64,000 nt of DNA from Puccinia triticina (taxonomy: Eukaryota; Basidiomycota; Pucciniomycetes; Pucciniales; Pucciniaceae): the NCBI RefSeq assembly GCF_026914185.1, contig NC_070563.1, positions 6,469,001-6,533,000 on the forward strand, read 5' to 3'. A program made the position numbers and the translations under genes. Shown piece after piece: positions 32,958 through 43,300 of the stretch. Under the pieces are notes generated by a model, which was given only the letters and a program-made list of their open reading frames with translations, did no database searches and was not told where the DNA came from. How positions within the stretch are numbered: position 1 is the first letter of the stretch; each line of letters starts with the position of its first letter.

Positions 32958-33499
32958 CTTCGTTCCAGTCCCACACTCCACACGGCGCCAAATCGAGAAG
33001 CACCAGGAACCCCCATCCTTCATTCCTAGTCAATCTTTCCATTCCTCTGTTCATAGTCATCCCATCTGGTTCCACGTCTCTATCCAATCTTGCTCCATAT
33101 CTATCCATAGTTGATCAAGAAACTCGAGATAACATAATCCCATACACATAGCATGCTTGTCATCCATCTCATCCGAAGCTCTTTCCTTCCCTTCTTGATT
33201 GATTCGATCAATATAAAAGCGTGACTAAATCTATTTGTGAGAAAATGAGATGACTAAATAAGCCAAGTTTGTGACTATTTCCCCCGTCTTGCATCTTCCG
33301 AGAGATAAGGAAGGTTACCATTTGTGCATCTTTGAGCATTTTCATTGTCTCGAGTCCATATATCCACCGTCTTATAGTTGATATATTACAAAAACATGAT
33401 GTGCCCTCTCATTTGAAGCCCGGTGAGCGCATTTAAGCCTTTGTGACACTCACAGTCACGTGAATCGTGCTTCGCCCGTCCAATGCGTTTGGCCCAGAG
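32958..33499. other. 3' flank of the secreted-protein gene
   Basis: C/T-rich sequence to about 33110, probably the 3' untranslated region, then AT-rich sequence up to the hAT insertion. No gene seen. Confidence 0.45.
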
Positions 33500-34669
33500 C
33501 AAGGGTGAAACAGCTGCGCTGAAAACAGCGCAAAAAGCGGCCAGCGCAGCGTTTTTTGGGCCCACTGCGCTGAGCTGACAGTCAGCGGGTGGGGCGCTGC
33601 GCTAAGCGCTGATTGGTCTCACCGGAAAAAAAAATATATATTTAGCGCGCTAAATCAGCGGGCAATCAGCGGCAGGACCGCTGCGCTGACGCTGTTTTCA
33701 GCGGAAAACCGCTGATATCAGCGGCTGCGCAGCGGTCTAAAACCGCTGATCCGAGTTGGTTAACCGCTGATATCGGCGATTAAAAACCGCTGATCTAGGT
33801 ACAACATTCTAAAAAAAACCAATGAAAAAAGTGACTTTTTATGGGGTTTTGGAGTTTTTTTTTTTTTTGGGGGGGGGGGGGGGGGGAGAAGATTGGGGAA
33901 AGATAATTAATCAAGAAAAAATCAAAAGTAGACTACTATTTATGGGGTTTCGAGGTTGTTGCGGCAGAAGATTCTTGATATTTTTTGAACTTGGGATTTT
34001 TCTGAGCAGCATCAATAAGTTGACAAAAGGAATTGATCAAACAGTGTCAATATCAATATGAGTCAATTAGGAACTAAGGAGGAAAAAGAAAAGGAAGTTT
34101 GAGACTGACCTTCCACCAAGCTAAGACACAACCCTTCTTGTCTATGGGAAAATCACCTTTGGTGTAGCGCTCAATCTCGGTGTTGAGTTGGACTGCTTGG
34201 GAATTTTCCGGATAAAAATTAAACTCATCCCCATCACTTTTGGACTCCGGATCGGGTGGGCGCTCCGAGCTGGTATGTTTCGAAGGTGGGTCGGGTTCAA
34301 CTTCGAGTGATTTCAGACAAATTTCACGTTCTTCAAAGGTTTCTCGAATAAGCTCAGTGATCATCAATTGCACTGCGGAAAAATGCGCTGCGCCTCACTG
34401 ACAGCGGCGCTTCCGCTGCGGCAGCCGTCAGCGCTTGCACAGCCGAAACAGCGCGCTGACAGCTGAAATAGCGGTCAGCGGCAATTCAGCGCAATTTCCG
34501 CTGCGCTGTGCTTTTTGTCAGCTTTAGCGCTCATTTATCCGCTGCGCTAACGCTGATCACCGGAAATTGTCAGCGGTATAACGCTGATTGGGCTGGAGAA
34601 TCAGCGGTGGACCTCTGCGCTGCGCTAAAAGTGCCGCTGATGTCAGTGCAGCGCAGCGGTTTCACCCTT
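33500..34669. mobile_element. hAT deletion derivative with CAGCGG-type subterminal words
   Basis: It starts CAAGGGTGAAACAGCTGCGC and ends, inverted, AAGGGTGAAACCGCTGCGC. The octamer GCCCAGAG is duplicated exactly on both sides (33492-33499 and 34670-34677). Both ends are dense in CAGCGG / CCGCTG words (33510-33800 and 34375-34665). The centre keeps a minus-strand transposase remnant at 34074-34373, whose SDGDEFNFYPENSQAVQLN and ERYTKGDFPIDKKGCVLAWW match the exon at 58550-59074 (SDGKEFDFYPSS, ERYNKGEFVLDKKGKVLDWL). A G18 run lies near 33870. It is non-autonomous. Confidence 0.9.
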
Positions 34670-34849
34670 GCCCAGAGCATCACATCGTTGTCGCGTGCAG
34701 TCACATTTCTTGTGCTGGCAGAAGTATCTCTTTGGTTTTTTGCAATACAAATCAAAGGCTTACTCTGCCTATCGGGGCTCTATAAGAAATCCTTCCAGCC
34801 AAGCTCCCCTGATCAAGACTCAGGTTGGTGGATGAAAGAGACAAGCATG

Positions 34850-35818
34850 CACTGCAAGAAAAACTCTAGAAACTGCTTGCAGTTGAGATGCAGCAAGCTT
34901 GAATCAAGCCTCAGCTCAAGCTGGAGTCAAGCATCCAAATTCTGTGCTGGTGCACCTTGATTCTATACCTTGTTCAGCATCCCAATGCTGAACATTCTGT
35001 AGTGATCATGCAGTAGGCTGAGGCAAATGTTCAACCTTGAAAATGAGCATCCCCCTGAGCACCCTGTTATTTGATTTTATTAAACACTCCATGTGAATCC
35101 AGCCAGGATAACATAAAAAGGGTGTGTCCACATGAAAGGGATATGTACATAAGAAATGAATATGTAAGCGTGAAAGGGGGATGTGAGAAGGTGTATTAAC
35201 ACATAAAAGGGATATTTAAACATGATGAAAGGGGTAATTATGCATGAAAGGGGTTTGTATGTATGAAAGGAGTATGTGCAGTAAGGGGTATTTGCACATG
35301 AAAGGGATATGTAAACATCAAAGGGGTATGTAAACCTGAATGATGAAAGGGGTATGAAAGGGATGTAAAAAACTCAAAAGCAACATGTAAACATGAAAGG
35401 TTCATGAAAGCATGATGAAAGGGGTATGTACCCATTTTGAAAAGGATAAATGCACATGAAAGGGATACACGCACATGAAAGGGGTATGCGCACATGAAGG
35501 GGTAACATTATGAAAGGGTTGAATGCATAAAAAGGGGTATGTGCACATGAAAGGGGTATGTGCACATGAAAGGGGTATGTGCACATGAAATGGGTATGTG
35601 CACATGAAAGGGGTATGTGCACATGAAAGGGGAATTTGCACAGGTATCAACTCACTATTTTGCAGCCTGTACTGAGTTTTTTGGAGCTTAGACTCACTCT
35701 TGCATAAATTATGCAATTTGCATGTAATCAACCAGTGCTTGATTCTTGCATGAGGCACAGCTTGCCTTGAGCTCTTGCATCTCAACTGCAAGCAGTTTCT
35801 AGAGTTTTTCTTGCAGTG
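34850..35818. mobile_element. CACTA-like element with an internal minisatellite
   Basis: The first 43 bases, starting CACTGCAAGAAAAACTCTAG, are repeated perfectly in inverted form at the right end. The interior (35115-35640) is a tandem array of roughly 19-bp units around ATGAAAGGGGTATGTGCAC. Flanking triplets ATG and AAG match at only two of three positions, so the duplication is not exact. No transposase is encoded. Confidence 0.75.
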
Positions 35819-37028
35819 AAGAATAACCGACCCAACAAGACTGCAGAAGCAACCGGACGCAACCCCGACCTTGGGGGACGTCCAAATCCCGGGCTCCCTG
35901 AATGCTTGCCGGCCTCATCCAGCGTATCTAATTCTCACGAGCACTGGCTGGCAAGAGCCGTGCACAAAGTGCATGGAAGACTTGTACCCAAGACAAGGAA
36001 GGTCACGCATGGGAATCTGAGTTTGATCAGGCATCTTTTTCTGTTTTTTTTTTTCTTTTCCTCACGACGGTGCGTGTGTGTTTTCACGTGTCACTCTCCT
36101 GTCAGTGTTAATGAAAATTGTCAAATGGACAAACTGTTTGCTGGCTAAAACAAAGTTTTTTGTTTTATGGCAAGTCTACATGTGGGGTTGCGGGTCATAT
36201 TGGCCTGGCTGGGTCACAGGTGACTTGGAAGCTCATGGAAAATGGAAATCTAAAGTGTGGAAAAGGGAAAAAATGTATTGAATTTCATGGAGGCTGAGCA
36301 GATAATAATTAAGCTGAGTAGGTTGATCTAAAGCCAAGATTCTTGGCAAACTTGTGCTTCTCGCCAAGAAGCACAAGTTTTTTTTGCTTCCCACCATGCC
36401 TTGTTGGCTACGTTGGAAGTGTCTTTCCTGGTGAGCCTGCAAGGACAGTTGTTTACACCAAATACCCAAATATTCTCACGCAAGGCACACAGCCAATTGC
36501 CCTCTGGCTGCGGTCAATAATTGCTGCTGCACACTTTGACATGGTTCCATTGCTCACCACAAAGGGCCAAGGTGCGTAAGTCAGCAGCCTCATGTGGTCT
36601 CAACTATCCCCATGTTAGAATACCTTTTTAGACACTTCCAGATGCAGCCATTCCACGAAAGCTCTGGTTTCTGGAATGCTAGTTCTTTCATCCATCCATG
36701 ACAATGTCTGTTTAACTATTGCATTGCCCACCCAACAACAATTGGCAGCTCCAATACCAGTGTCGGGAGAGTGGCGACATCATCACCTTTCTGTTTGTTA
36801 CCGTTACCTTTACTGGTTACGAATGATTTGCTGACATTGGTTTGTACAGATTGGGTCAAGATAACTCACGTGCCATGACTATGAGCTTAGTCAAGTTGAG
36901 GGAGAAAGCCGTGTACATTATCAAAGTTGGATATGAATGAGGATTTGGAGGAATATACACATCAGGGCGCACATGGTCTTTGAGTATATTGAGTGTGGGT
37001 GCTCAGAAGATGTTTTGTGACCTGGGCT
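35819..37028. other. Region between the CACTA-like element and REX4
   Basis: No clear gene. A short plus-strand stretch at 36400-36575 (VFPGEPARTVVYTKYPNILT, PIALWLRSIIAAAHFDMVPL) looks protein-like and could be an exon of an unrecognised or decayed gene. An inverted pair GCCAAGATTCTTGGC-like / CTTGTGCTTCTCGCCAAGAAG lies near 36330-36380. Confidence 0.35.
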
Positions 37029-38279
37029 CTACGCCGGGGGATTGGTCTGAAGCTTTCGGGCCTGTTCTTTTTTCACAAGGGCCTCCCATTGGTCTTTTTG
37101 CGTCCGATAAATAGCAAGCGTGGCTCGGGCGTCATCGACCTTTACACATTCCCACATCGATATCGTCAGCATCGTCGGTTCTCCTTTGAAGTTAATTTGA
37201 AGACGAGTTTTCTGTCTAATGGGGGGGGGGGGGGGGTCGGAAGGCGACAAATGGAACTTACTGAACAATGGGAATCTTTTTGGATTTCTACGTCCAGCAA
37301 AAGTAATGCTAGTTTTTTTAGGCCGGGAAACTTTGTTTTGGCTAGCGTGCGGAGCGGCTGGTAGGCTGATGTGTCCCGAATCATGTGGCGAGGATGGGTC
37401 AATAGTAATGCCTGAAGATAATAAAAAAAAACGCATCAAATCAGCACAACCAAAGGGGGTAGCTCGAGAAACGAATTTAGCGGATGTGAATTTACTTGAA
37501 GGTCGTTTGAGATGGCATGGCCTATTAGGATTTTGTCATGAATCAGGTCGGCGACTTTTCGCGTGACCTCTTCGAAAGTACTGGCTTTGAGGAAACGAGA
37601 AATCTCAGCCAAAAAAAAAAAAAGAAAGGGTATGTGGACGAACGAAGAGATTGACGAACCATGTTCTAAATGCTGGGGCTTGATGCCACTAACCCAAGTG
37701 CGATAGTCGGTGACCTTCTCCTTGGGTCGGACGTAGGTATCAAGAACGACGTTGCCATAGTAGTTCACGATGCTCACTCTTGCCAAGGCGCTCCGCTCAT
37801 TTCCTCGTGGCCCGACACCAACCATTTCACAATCGATCGCTAAATATTTTCCTATTCTTCAATCGAGAGCAAGGCGAGTGATTTAGTGGCCCATCCTTCC
37901 TAATCTACTTTCGATAGCCTCACTAGAAGATGTAATTCGCGTACTCTGTCTGCTTTGCCGAGGTGCCCTGGGTATAGTTTTGCTGCAAGATGTTGAGTAG
38001 TTTCTGGGACGTCGGGCTACTTGATGTTGATGGAGTAGAAGGTGCTGTCGATTGGATGCGAGACGAGGCGATAGCTTGGTTTCGAATTTTCTTCTTTTCT
38101 AGGTTGCGTGCTTTGACCGCAGCCGGTACTTTTGGGAGCTCCTATAATTTCAAATCAGTATGCTAATAGAGTAATGAAAGGAAAAATTAATCTACCGTTT
38201 GTAGGGTTTTCCAGTTCGAAGACTGCCGACCAGGTTTCCGATTTGTTTGGCGAGACGAGGTAGAGGGTGCGCCGGCCAT
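37029..38279 (-). CDS. REX4: RNA exonuclease 4 (REX4-like DEDDh 3'-5' exonuclease)
   Basis: Minus-strand exons 38196-38279, 37945-38141, 37660-37856, 37496-37584, 37262-37411 and 37029-37139 join in phase across GT-AG introns to give 275 residues, from ATG 38277-38279 to TAG 37029-37031. The N-terminus is basic and Ser-rich. The exonuclease core starts [16 protein letters not shown] with the first Asp and Glu. It continues [20 protein letters not shown] and [18 protein letters not shown] with the next Asp, then [17 protein letters not shown] with the catalytic His and last Asp. All DEDDh residues are present and the length is normal for the family. Rex4 trims RNA in the nucleus during ribosome assembly in yeast. 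The last intron (37140-37261) contains a C run of about 15 on the coding strand. It appears functional. Confidence 0.9.
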
Positions 38280-38682
38280 TTTGTCTGTGCGGAGCCCGAG
38301 GATGAGTGAGAGTAAGAAGCTTGTGGGGGAAGTCGTTGTTATGGTTTTTATAAGTTTTTCGGGGAGGACCATCTCCCTTTGAAATACGGAACGCCTTGTG
38401 CTTTCGGTCAGACAGCGGACTGCGTGCACCCCCGAATACATACCGAATCCCGATCCATGTAAAGCCCCGAGCTCAACACAGTCCCGAACTCAACACAAGT
38501 CCCTCCTTGTGCTACCCTTCCACTTGCGGGAGGGACTTGGCCTTTATAATGTCCAACATTTGGCTTAAGGCTGCCCAGCCAAACAGCTAAAAATTCCTTC
38601 TAACCCCCATGTCACCATATACCCATTGGATTTTTTCACAGCCTCTGGCACCATTAGAATCAGCTTTTCTTTCTACATATTA
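38280..38682. other. REX4 upstream region
   Basis: Non-coding sequence separating REX4 from the giant palindrome; presumably the REX4 promoter. No TATA box stands out. Confidence 0.4.
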
Positions 38683-40195
38683 GGGGGGTTCACAATATGA
38701 TAAAAATAGGGGGTTGAGAAATTGACTCCCACAAATTAAAAAATCGACTCCCAAACGCAATTTACGTCGCGCGGACCGCCTCGGGACGTCTTTCCCGGGT
38801 CCTTGCGACCGCATTTCGACCCGGGGGGCGTTTTGGGAGTTGAAGTTTTAATTCCGCGATCCCAAACGGGAGTCGGGATTTTAATTTTACAGAAATTCCC
38901 AGAAAATAGAGAAATATTTATGTCTCCTCACTCAAGCACCTAAACGCTCCCAAATTTTTACAGAAATCTAGATACACTGTCTAGAAAATATGTTGAGATT
39001 TACAGCAGTAGAAACCATCAGGAAGGCCTTGTGGAACAGGGGGGTTAATTTGGCGGATTTCCTACTAAGGCAAACACCCAAAACCTTATCTACGGTGCTC
39101 CAAACGGCCCCAAATTTCTTCTGCCAGAAGAATACACTCTTTGAAACATAATTTAAGCTTCACGGCATTAGCAAACCTCAGGGACACCTTGTGTAGCCGG
39201 GGGGTGATTTGGCGGATTTCCTACTAAGGCAAGCCCCCAAAACCTTATCTATCGTGCTCCAAACGGCCCCAAATTATTTCTGCCATAAGAATAAACTCTC
39301 TAGAAAATATTTCAAGCTTGAAGGAGGTATTACACATCAGGAACACCTTCTATTGACCGTGGTGTAGTGTAGCGCAGCGCAGATGCACTATTTTTTAGCG
39401 TAGCGTTAGCACAATTGCGCGCATCTGCGCTAAAGGTACGCGCACAGGGTGAAAAGCCATTTCAGCTTTTAGCGTAGCTTTAGCGCAGATACACGCAATT
39501 GCACTAACGCTACACTAAAAGATAGCGCATTTGCGCTGGGCTACACTACACCACGGTCAATAGAAGGTGTTCCTGATGTGTAATACCTCCTTGGAGCTTG
39601 AAATATTTTCTAGAGAGTGTATTCTTATGGCAGAAAAAAATTTGGGGCGGTTTGGAGCACCGTAGATAAGGTTTTGGGGGTTTGCCTTGGCTACCCAAGG
39701 TGTCCCTGAGGTGTGATAATTCCGTGAAGCTCAGCATATTTTCTAGACAGTGTATCTAGATTGCTGTAAAATTTTGGGAGCGTTTGGGGACTCCAGTGAG
39801 GATATATAAATATTTCTCTATTTTCTGGGATTTTTTGTAAAATTAAAATCCCAACTCCCGTTTGGGATTGCGGAATTACAATTCCGACTCCCAAAACGCC
39901 CCCGGGTCGAAATGCAGTCACGAGGACCCGGGGAAGACGTCCCGACGCAGTCCGCGCAGCGTAAACTGCGTTTGGGAGTCGATTTTGTAATTTGAGGGAG
40001 TCAATTTCTCAACCCCCTAAAAATAAAACTTTAGAGCTGATTTTCAGGCATTTATGAACAATTTTTTAAAAAATGAAGAAGTTTCTCTGATTTTCAGGGG
40101 ACACCCGGTCCGGTACACCTGGCCAGATTTTTAAAAATTTGTTGATAAAGGCCTTAAAGTTGACTCTTTTACTTTTATCCTATTGTGAACCCCCC
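38683..40195. mobile_element. 1.5-kb giant palindrome with TA-flanked ends (Tc1/mariner-like foldback)
   Basis: The outer ends GGGGGGTTCACAATATGATA and, inverted, GGGGGGTTCACAATAGGATA are flanked by TA (38681-38682 and 40196-40197), the duplication typical of Tc1/mariner elements. Inside, almost the whole sequence is an inverted repeat: AGGGGGTTGAGAAATTGACT at 38708 pairs with the copy near 40015, and GACCGTGGTGTAGTGTAGC at 39355 pairs with 39538-39556. Each arm is roughly 640 bp. The core (39355-39556) is rich in GCGCAGATGCAC-type words. An extra direct copy of CAAACGGCCCCAAATT lies in the left arm. No transposase is present. Confidence 0.8.
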
Positions 40196-40474
40196 TATTC
40201 TCATGTGTTTAACACAACACCTACCCCCATAAAAAATTGTTATAAAATTGTGGCTTGCAAGGCTGAAACCATGAGAAGGTGTCTGGACTTGACCTGCAAA
40301 TGGCCCGGTGGGTCTGACACATTGTTGAGAAAATGCTTTTACAAGAATGGCTGCTGAGTGGCCAGTTCTTAATAAATTTACTTGAAAAAACATGTACAAG
40401 ACAGCTGAGATCAAGGGCTAGACATGGTAAACTGGGATTTGGATTATAAGGAGATAGAGAATGTTGAATTGGAC

Positions 40475-40950
40475 CCGGGTACCTTCACCGCCGGTACCCT
40501 TGCGCCTTTTGTAAAAAACAGGCACCCGGACCCGGACACAGCACCGCCTGGCGGGTACCATCGGTACTTAAGGCGGGTACCACAGGTACAACCAAGGCTA
40601 TTTTTTGAAATGTCCTCTGTACACGTATATTTCTGATTTTATCTGCTGTGAAGATATGCATAACTATTTACTTAAAACTGTAATCAACTTTCAAATGATG
40701 TAAAAGAAATTTATTTAACTCAAGCAACTACTATCATTCAATCACTGCAGGGGCGGGTGAACATATCAAAGATTTATGGAAATCAAGTAACTAGGCTTCT
40801 TTTGTGGTGGACACAGATCATTCATCCAAAACAATCAATTTCCTTTTCATTTTTTTCCCAGTTTTCACTGAATCAGCAATTCCCGCTTTCCATGAGGCCA
40901 AGGCGCCTTCTTTTATCAGGTTGTTTTTCGAGTAGAATGCCACAGTCATC
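40475..40950 (-). mobile_element. Truncated hAT copy of the GGTACC family
   Basis: The outer part (40475-40600) is filled with GGGTACC words and shares ACAGGCACCCGGACCCGGAC with the terminal region of the hAT at 45921-49679. Next to it, a minus-strand remnant (40818-40950) reads TVAFYSKNNLIKEGALASWK, matching AVSFYSKNNLIQPGLLKKWK at the C-terminus of that element's transposase. Orientation and order are right for a 3' fragment. Confidence 0.75.
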
Positions 40951-41366
40951 CCTACACCAGAGTTCGCAGTTGACACAGCGACAACAAAAAGAACTGCGTT
41001 GGCGCGACCCCCCTGACACCACCAAATTGTTTTGGTGGCCGACCTGATGTCTCTACGCGGGAGGCCATTGGCGCCGCAGTCGGCATTTCTTCCGATGCAG
41101 GCCTTGCGTCCGAGTCTGCCGTCAGCACATCCTTGACGCAAGGCCTGCGTGATGGAAGTGCATCGGCACATCCTTGACGCAAGCCCAGCGCAACACAAAA
41201 TGCATCGCGCCGGGCCTGCGCAACACAAATTGCAGTACGCAATATTGTGCCTGCGTAGTAATTGCATTCGCTTGGCTGGTGGAAAAATTGCCTCATCCCC
41301 GGGCTCGAACCCAGAGCTATCAAACGTTATCTGGTCCAGCAACCAGGGTCCCACTTCCACTACTAG
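40951..41366. other. Repeat-like spacer with a tRNA-type B-box
   Basis: It contains ACATCCTTGACGCAAG duplicated at about 41125 and 41166, and GCGCAACACAAA-type repeats to 41230. On the minus strand at about 41290-41320 CTCTGGGTTCGAGCCCGGGG resembles a T-arm with a B-box, but I cannot complete a tRNA around it. Confidence 0.4.
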
Positions 41367-41570
41367 CACCACCCGCAAATGGGTGTGGTTTTCTCTGCAG
41401 CCACACCCAGTGGTTTTCCTGCGGAACTCGCGCGGCCCCCGAAAACCCGTGTGACCCCCGGACCCCCTAGCTGCATATCATTTGGGGTGCTTATGGGGCG
41501 GACCGGTCATCAAGGCATACACCTCAATGACCGCAGCCAGCCGGTCATTGAGGTGTACAGGTGCCTGGAT

Positions 41571-42209
41571 CAAGGGTGGGCCGTTACGTTACCCGTAATT
41601 GGGAACATAACTGAAACGTAACTTTTGAAGTTACGTTACCCAGTAGTTACAGATACCTTGATTTTAGTTACAATATCTGCCGCAGAAAAAGGGCTGTTTA
41701 TTTTCTAGTTACGTTACCCAGAAGTTTTCAACAAAATGGGTTAGGTTACAGGTTTGCCCAAATTTGGGTAACTTTGCCGTAACTTTCCAGGAGAAATGAC
41801 TATCTGTGGGTTTTTTTTGTTCAATATGAGTACGTATTGGGCTCAAGTTGATGTAAAACAGCCACTGATGCCAGTTTCTGCCCAGGGTGTGAGGTCAAAA
41901 TGGGTGCACAGCGAGGATTGAACCCGCAACCTGAATGTTGCAAAACATACAAGAGGCAAGCACTAAACATTATGCTAAATTCATTATTCAAATGAACAAT
42001 TTTTTGGAAAATATTGAACAAAAAATTTCCACCCCAAAAAAGTTACATTATCCAAAACCTCCAAAACTCAAAAATAAAAAAAGTTACTTTACGTTACGTT
42101 ACTCAAAAAAAATGTTTTGTTACCCAAATGGCTAATTTGGATAACTAAAAAAAAGTTACGGTATCCAATTAGCCCTCCGTAACGTACCGTAACGTAACTG
42201 CCCACCCTT
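41571..42209. mobile_element. hAT-like element with GTTACGTTACC subterminal words
   Basis: Ends CAAGGGTGGGCCGTTACGTT and, inverted, AAGGGTGGGCAGTTACGTTA. The octamer GCCTGGAT is duplicated exactly (41563-41570 and 42210-42217). Both subterminal zones consist of GTTACGTTACC words. It carries a tRNA-like segment at 41900-41980. The element at 2843-3248 has the same terminus. Confidence 0.9.
41900..41980 (-). other. tRNA-like / SINE-like segment inside an hAT element
   Basis: On the minus strand, TTAGCATAATGTTTAGTGC resembles an A-box, and GGTTGCGGGTTCAATCC, about 30 bases further, is a good B-box with a T-stem (GCGGG...). No clean acceptor or anticodon stem forms, so it is a decayed tRNA or SINE head rather than a working tRNA gene. 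Confidence 0.45.
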
Positions 42210-42872
42210 GCCTGGATGGCCGGAGCCAACCAGTCATCTAGGCATACATCTCAATGACCGGCCAGCTGGCTGGTCATTGAGGTGGAGCCAACTGATCATC
42301 AAGGCATAAACCTCTATGACCGGAGCCGACCAGTCATCAAGGCATACACCTCAATGACCGTTCAATTGAGATGGTCATCGAGGTATACAGATGACTGGAC
42401 GGCTCCAGTCATCGAGTTTTATGCCTTGATGATCGGTCGGCTCTACCTCAATGACCAGCCAGCTGGCTGGTCATCAAGGTTTATGTATACCTCAATGACT
42501 GTTCAGAAGGTCATTGAGGTACCTTTATACAACCCCAATGACCATTCAGCTGGCCGGTCATTGAGATGTATGCCTAGATGACCAGTTGGCTCCAGTCATC
42601 CAGGCACCTGTACACCTCAATGACTGGCCGGCTGCGGTCATCAAGGTGTATGCCTTGATGACCGGTCCGCCCCATAAGCAACCCAAATGATATGCAGCCA
42701 GGGGGTCCGGGGGCCGCACAAGTGTTTGGGGGGCCGCGCAAATTCTGCAGGAAAACCACTGGGTGTGGCTGCAGAGAAAACCATACCCATTTGCAGGTGG
42801 TGTAGATGAAAGAACTTTTGTCCTATCACCCAGTGTGCTAAACTAAAACCTAGTTTTCTTGTTCAGTATTTA

Positions 42873-43052
42873 AGGTGCTCAAAGTTGAAATCATAAAATT
42901 TTCATTACATAAAATCATAAAATCATAAAACTTTCAAATTATGATTTTATATGTACCATTTTAGAAATGTTGCTCTAATTTGAGTGTTTGGGTGTACATA
43001 TTTTTTTCACCTCAGAATTTTATGATTTTATGCAAGTCAGCTTTGAACACCC
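42873..43052. mobile_element. 180-bp TA-flanked miniature inverted-repeat element
   Basis: AGGTGCTCAAAGTTGAAATC at the left and, inverted, GGGTGTTCAAAGCTGACTTG at the right. TA flanks both sides (42871-42872 and 43053-43054). The interior repeats CATAAAATCATAAAA, itself partly palindromic. Confidence 0.6.
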
Positions 43053-43257
43053 TAATTCCTGCTGACAGCCTTTTTTTGACATGTTCTCTTTTTTTTTTTT
43101 TTTTTGAAAAATGGAACTCTCATTACCTTTCTCTGACATTCCTTTGACCCCGCGGGCGCGCCAACGCAACTTGAAGTTGAGAATCAAGCGGTGGTGTACT
43201 TATTGGGATGAGTGCAAGTCGGTGACGCTTTGCCAAAACATACACCAGGGGGGGATG

Positions 43258-43300
43258 TGTTGCACTCTCTAGAGAGTGCCAAGCCGTATCTTTATATTGA
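43258..43300 (+). repeat. Copia-like LTR start preceded by a polypurine tract
   Basis: AGGGGGGGA at 43247-43255 looks like a polypurine tract and is followed by TGTTGCACTCTCTAGAGAGT. The 16-base CACTCTCTAGAGAGTG (43263-43278) is a perfect palindrome. Only the start of the LTR can be defined. Confidence 0.55.

Larger units (their letters stand above)
41367..42802. mobile_element. CACTA-like element with CACCACC ends and GACCGGTCAT arrays
   Basis: Ends CACCACCCGCAAATGGGTGT and, inverted, CACCACCTGCAAATGGGTAT continue as an inverted repeat of about 200 bp that includes TCTGCAGCCACACCCAGTGG. TAG flanks both sides (41364-41366 and 42803-42805), a 3-bp duplication as in CACTA transposons. Subterminal arrays of GACCGGTCATCAAGGCATAC-like units fill 41500-41570 and 42225-42660. 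An hAT-like element is nested at 41571-42209. No transposase seen. Confidence 0.8.

Noticed and set aside
41284..41330. A complete tRNA gene around the GGTTCGAGCC motif
   Set aside because: A T-arm is visible, but no matching acceptor, D or anticodon stems could be built.
40818..41378. 186-codon minus-strand protein
   Set aside because: Only the last 40 residues match a hAT transposase; the rest is repeat sequence read through by chance.
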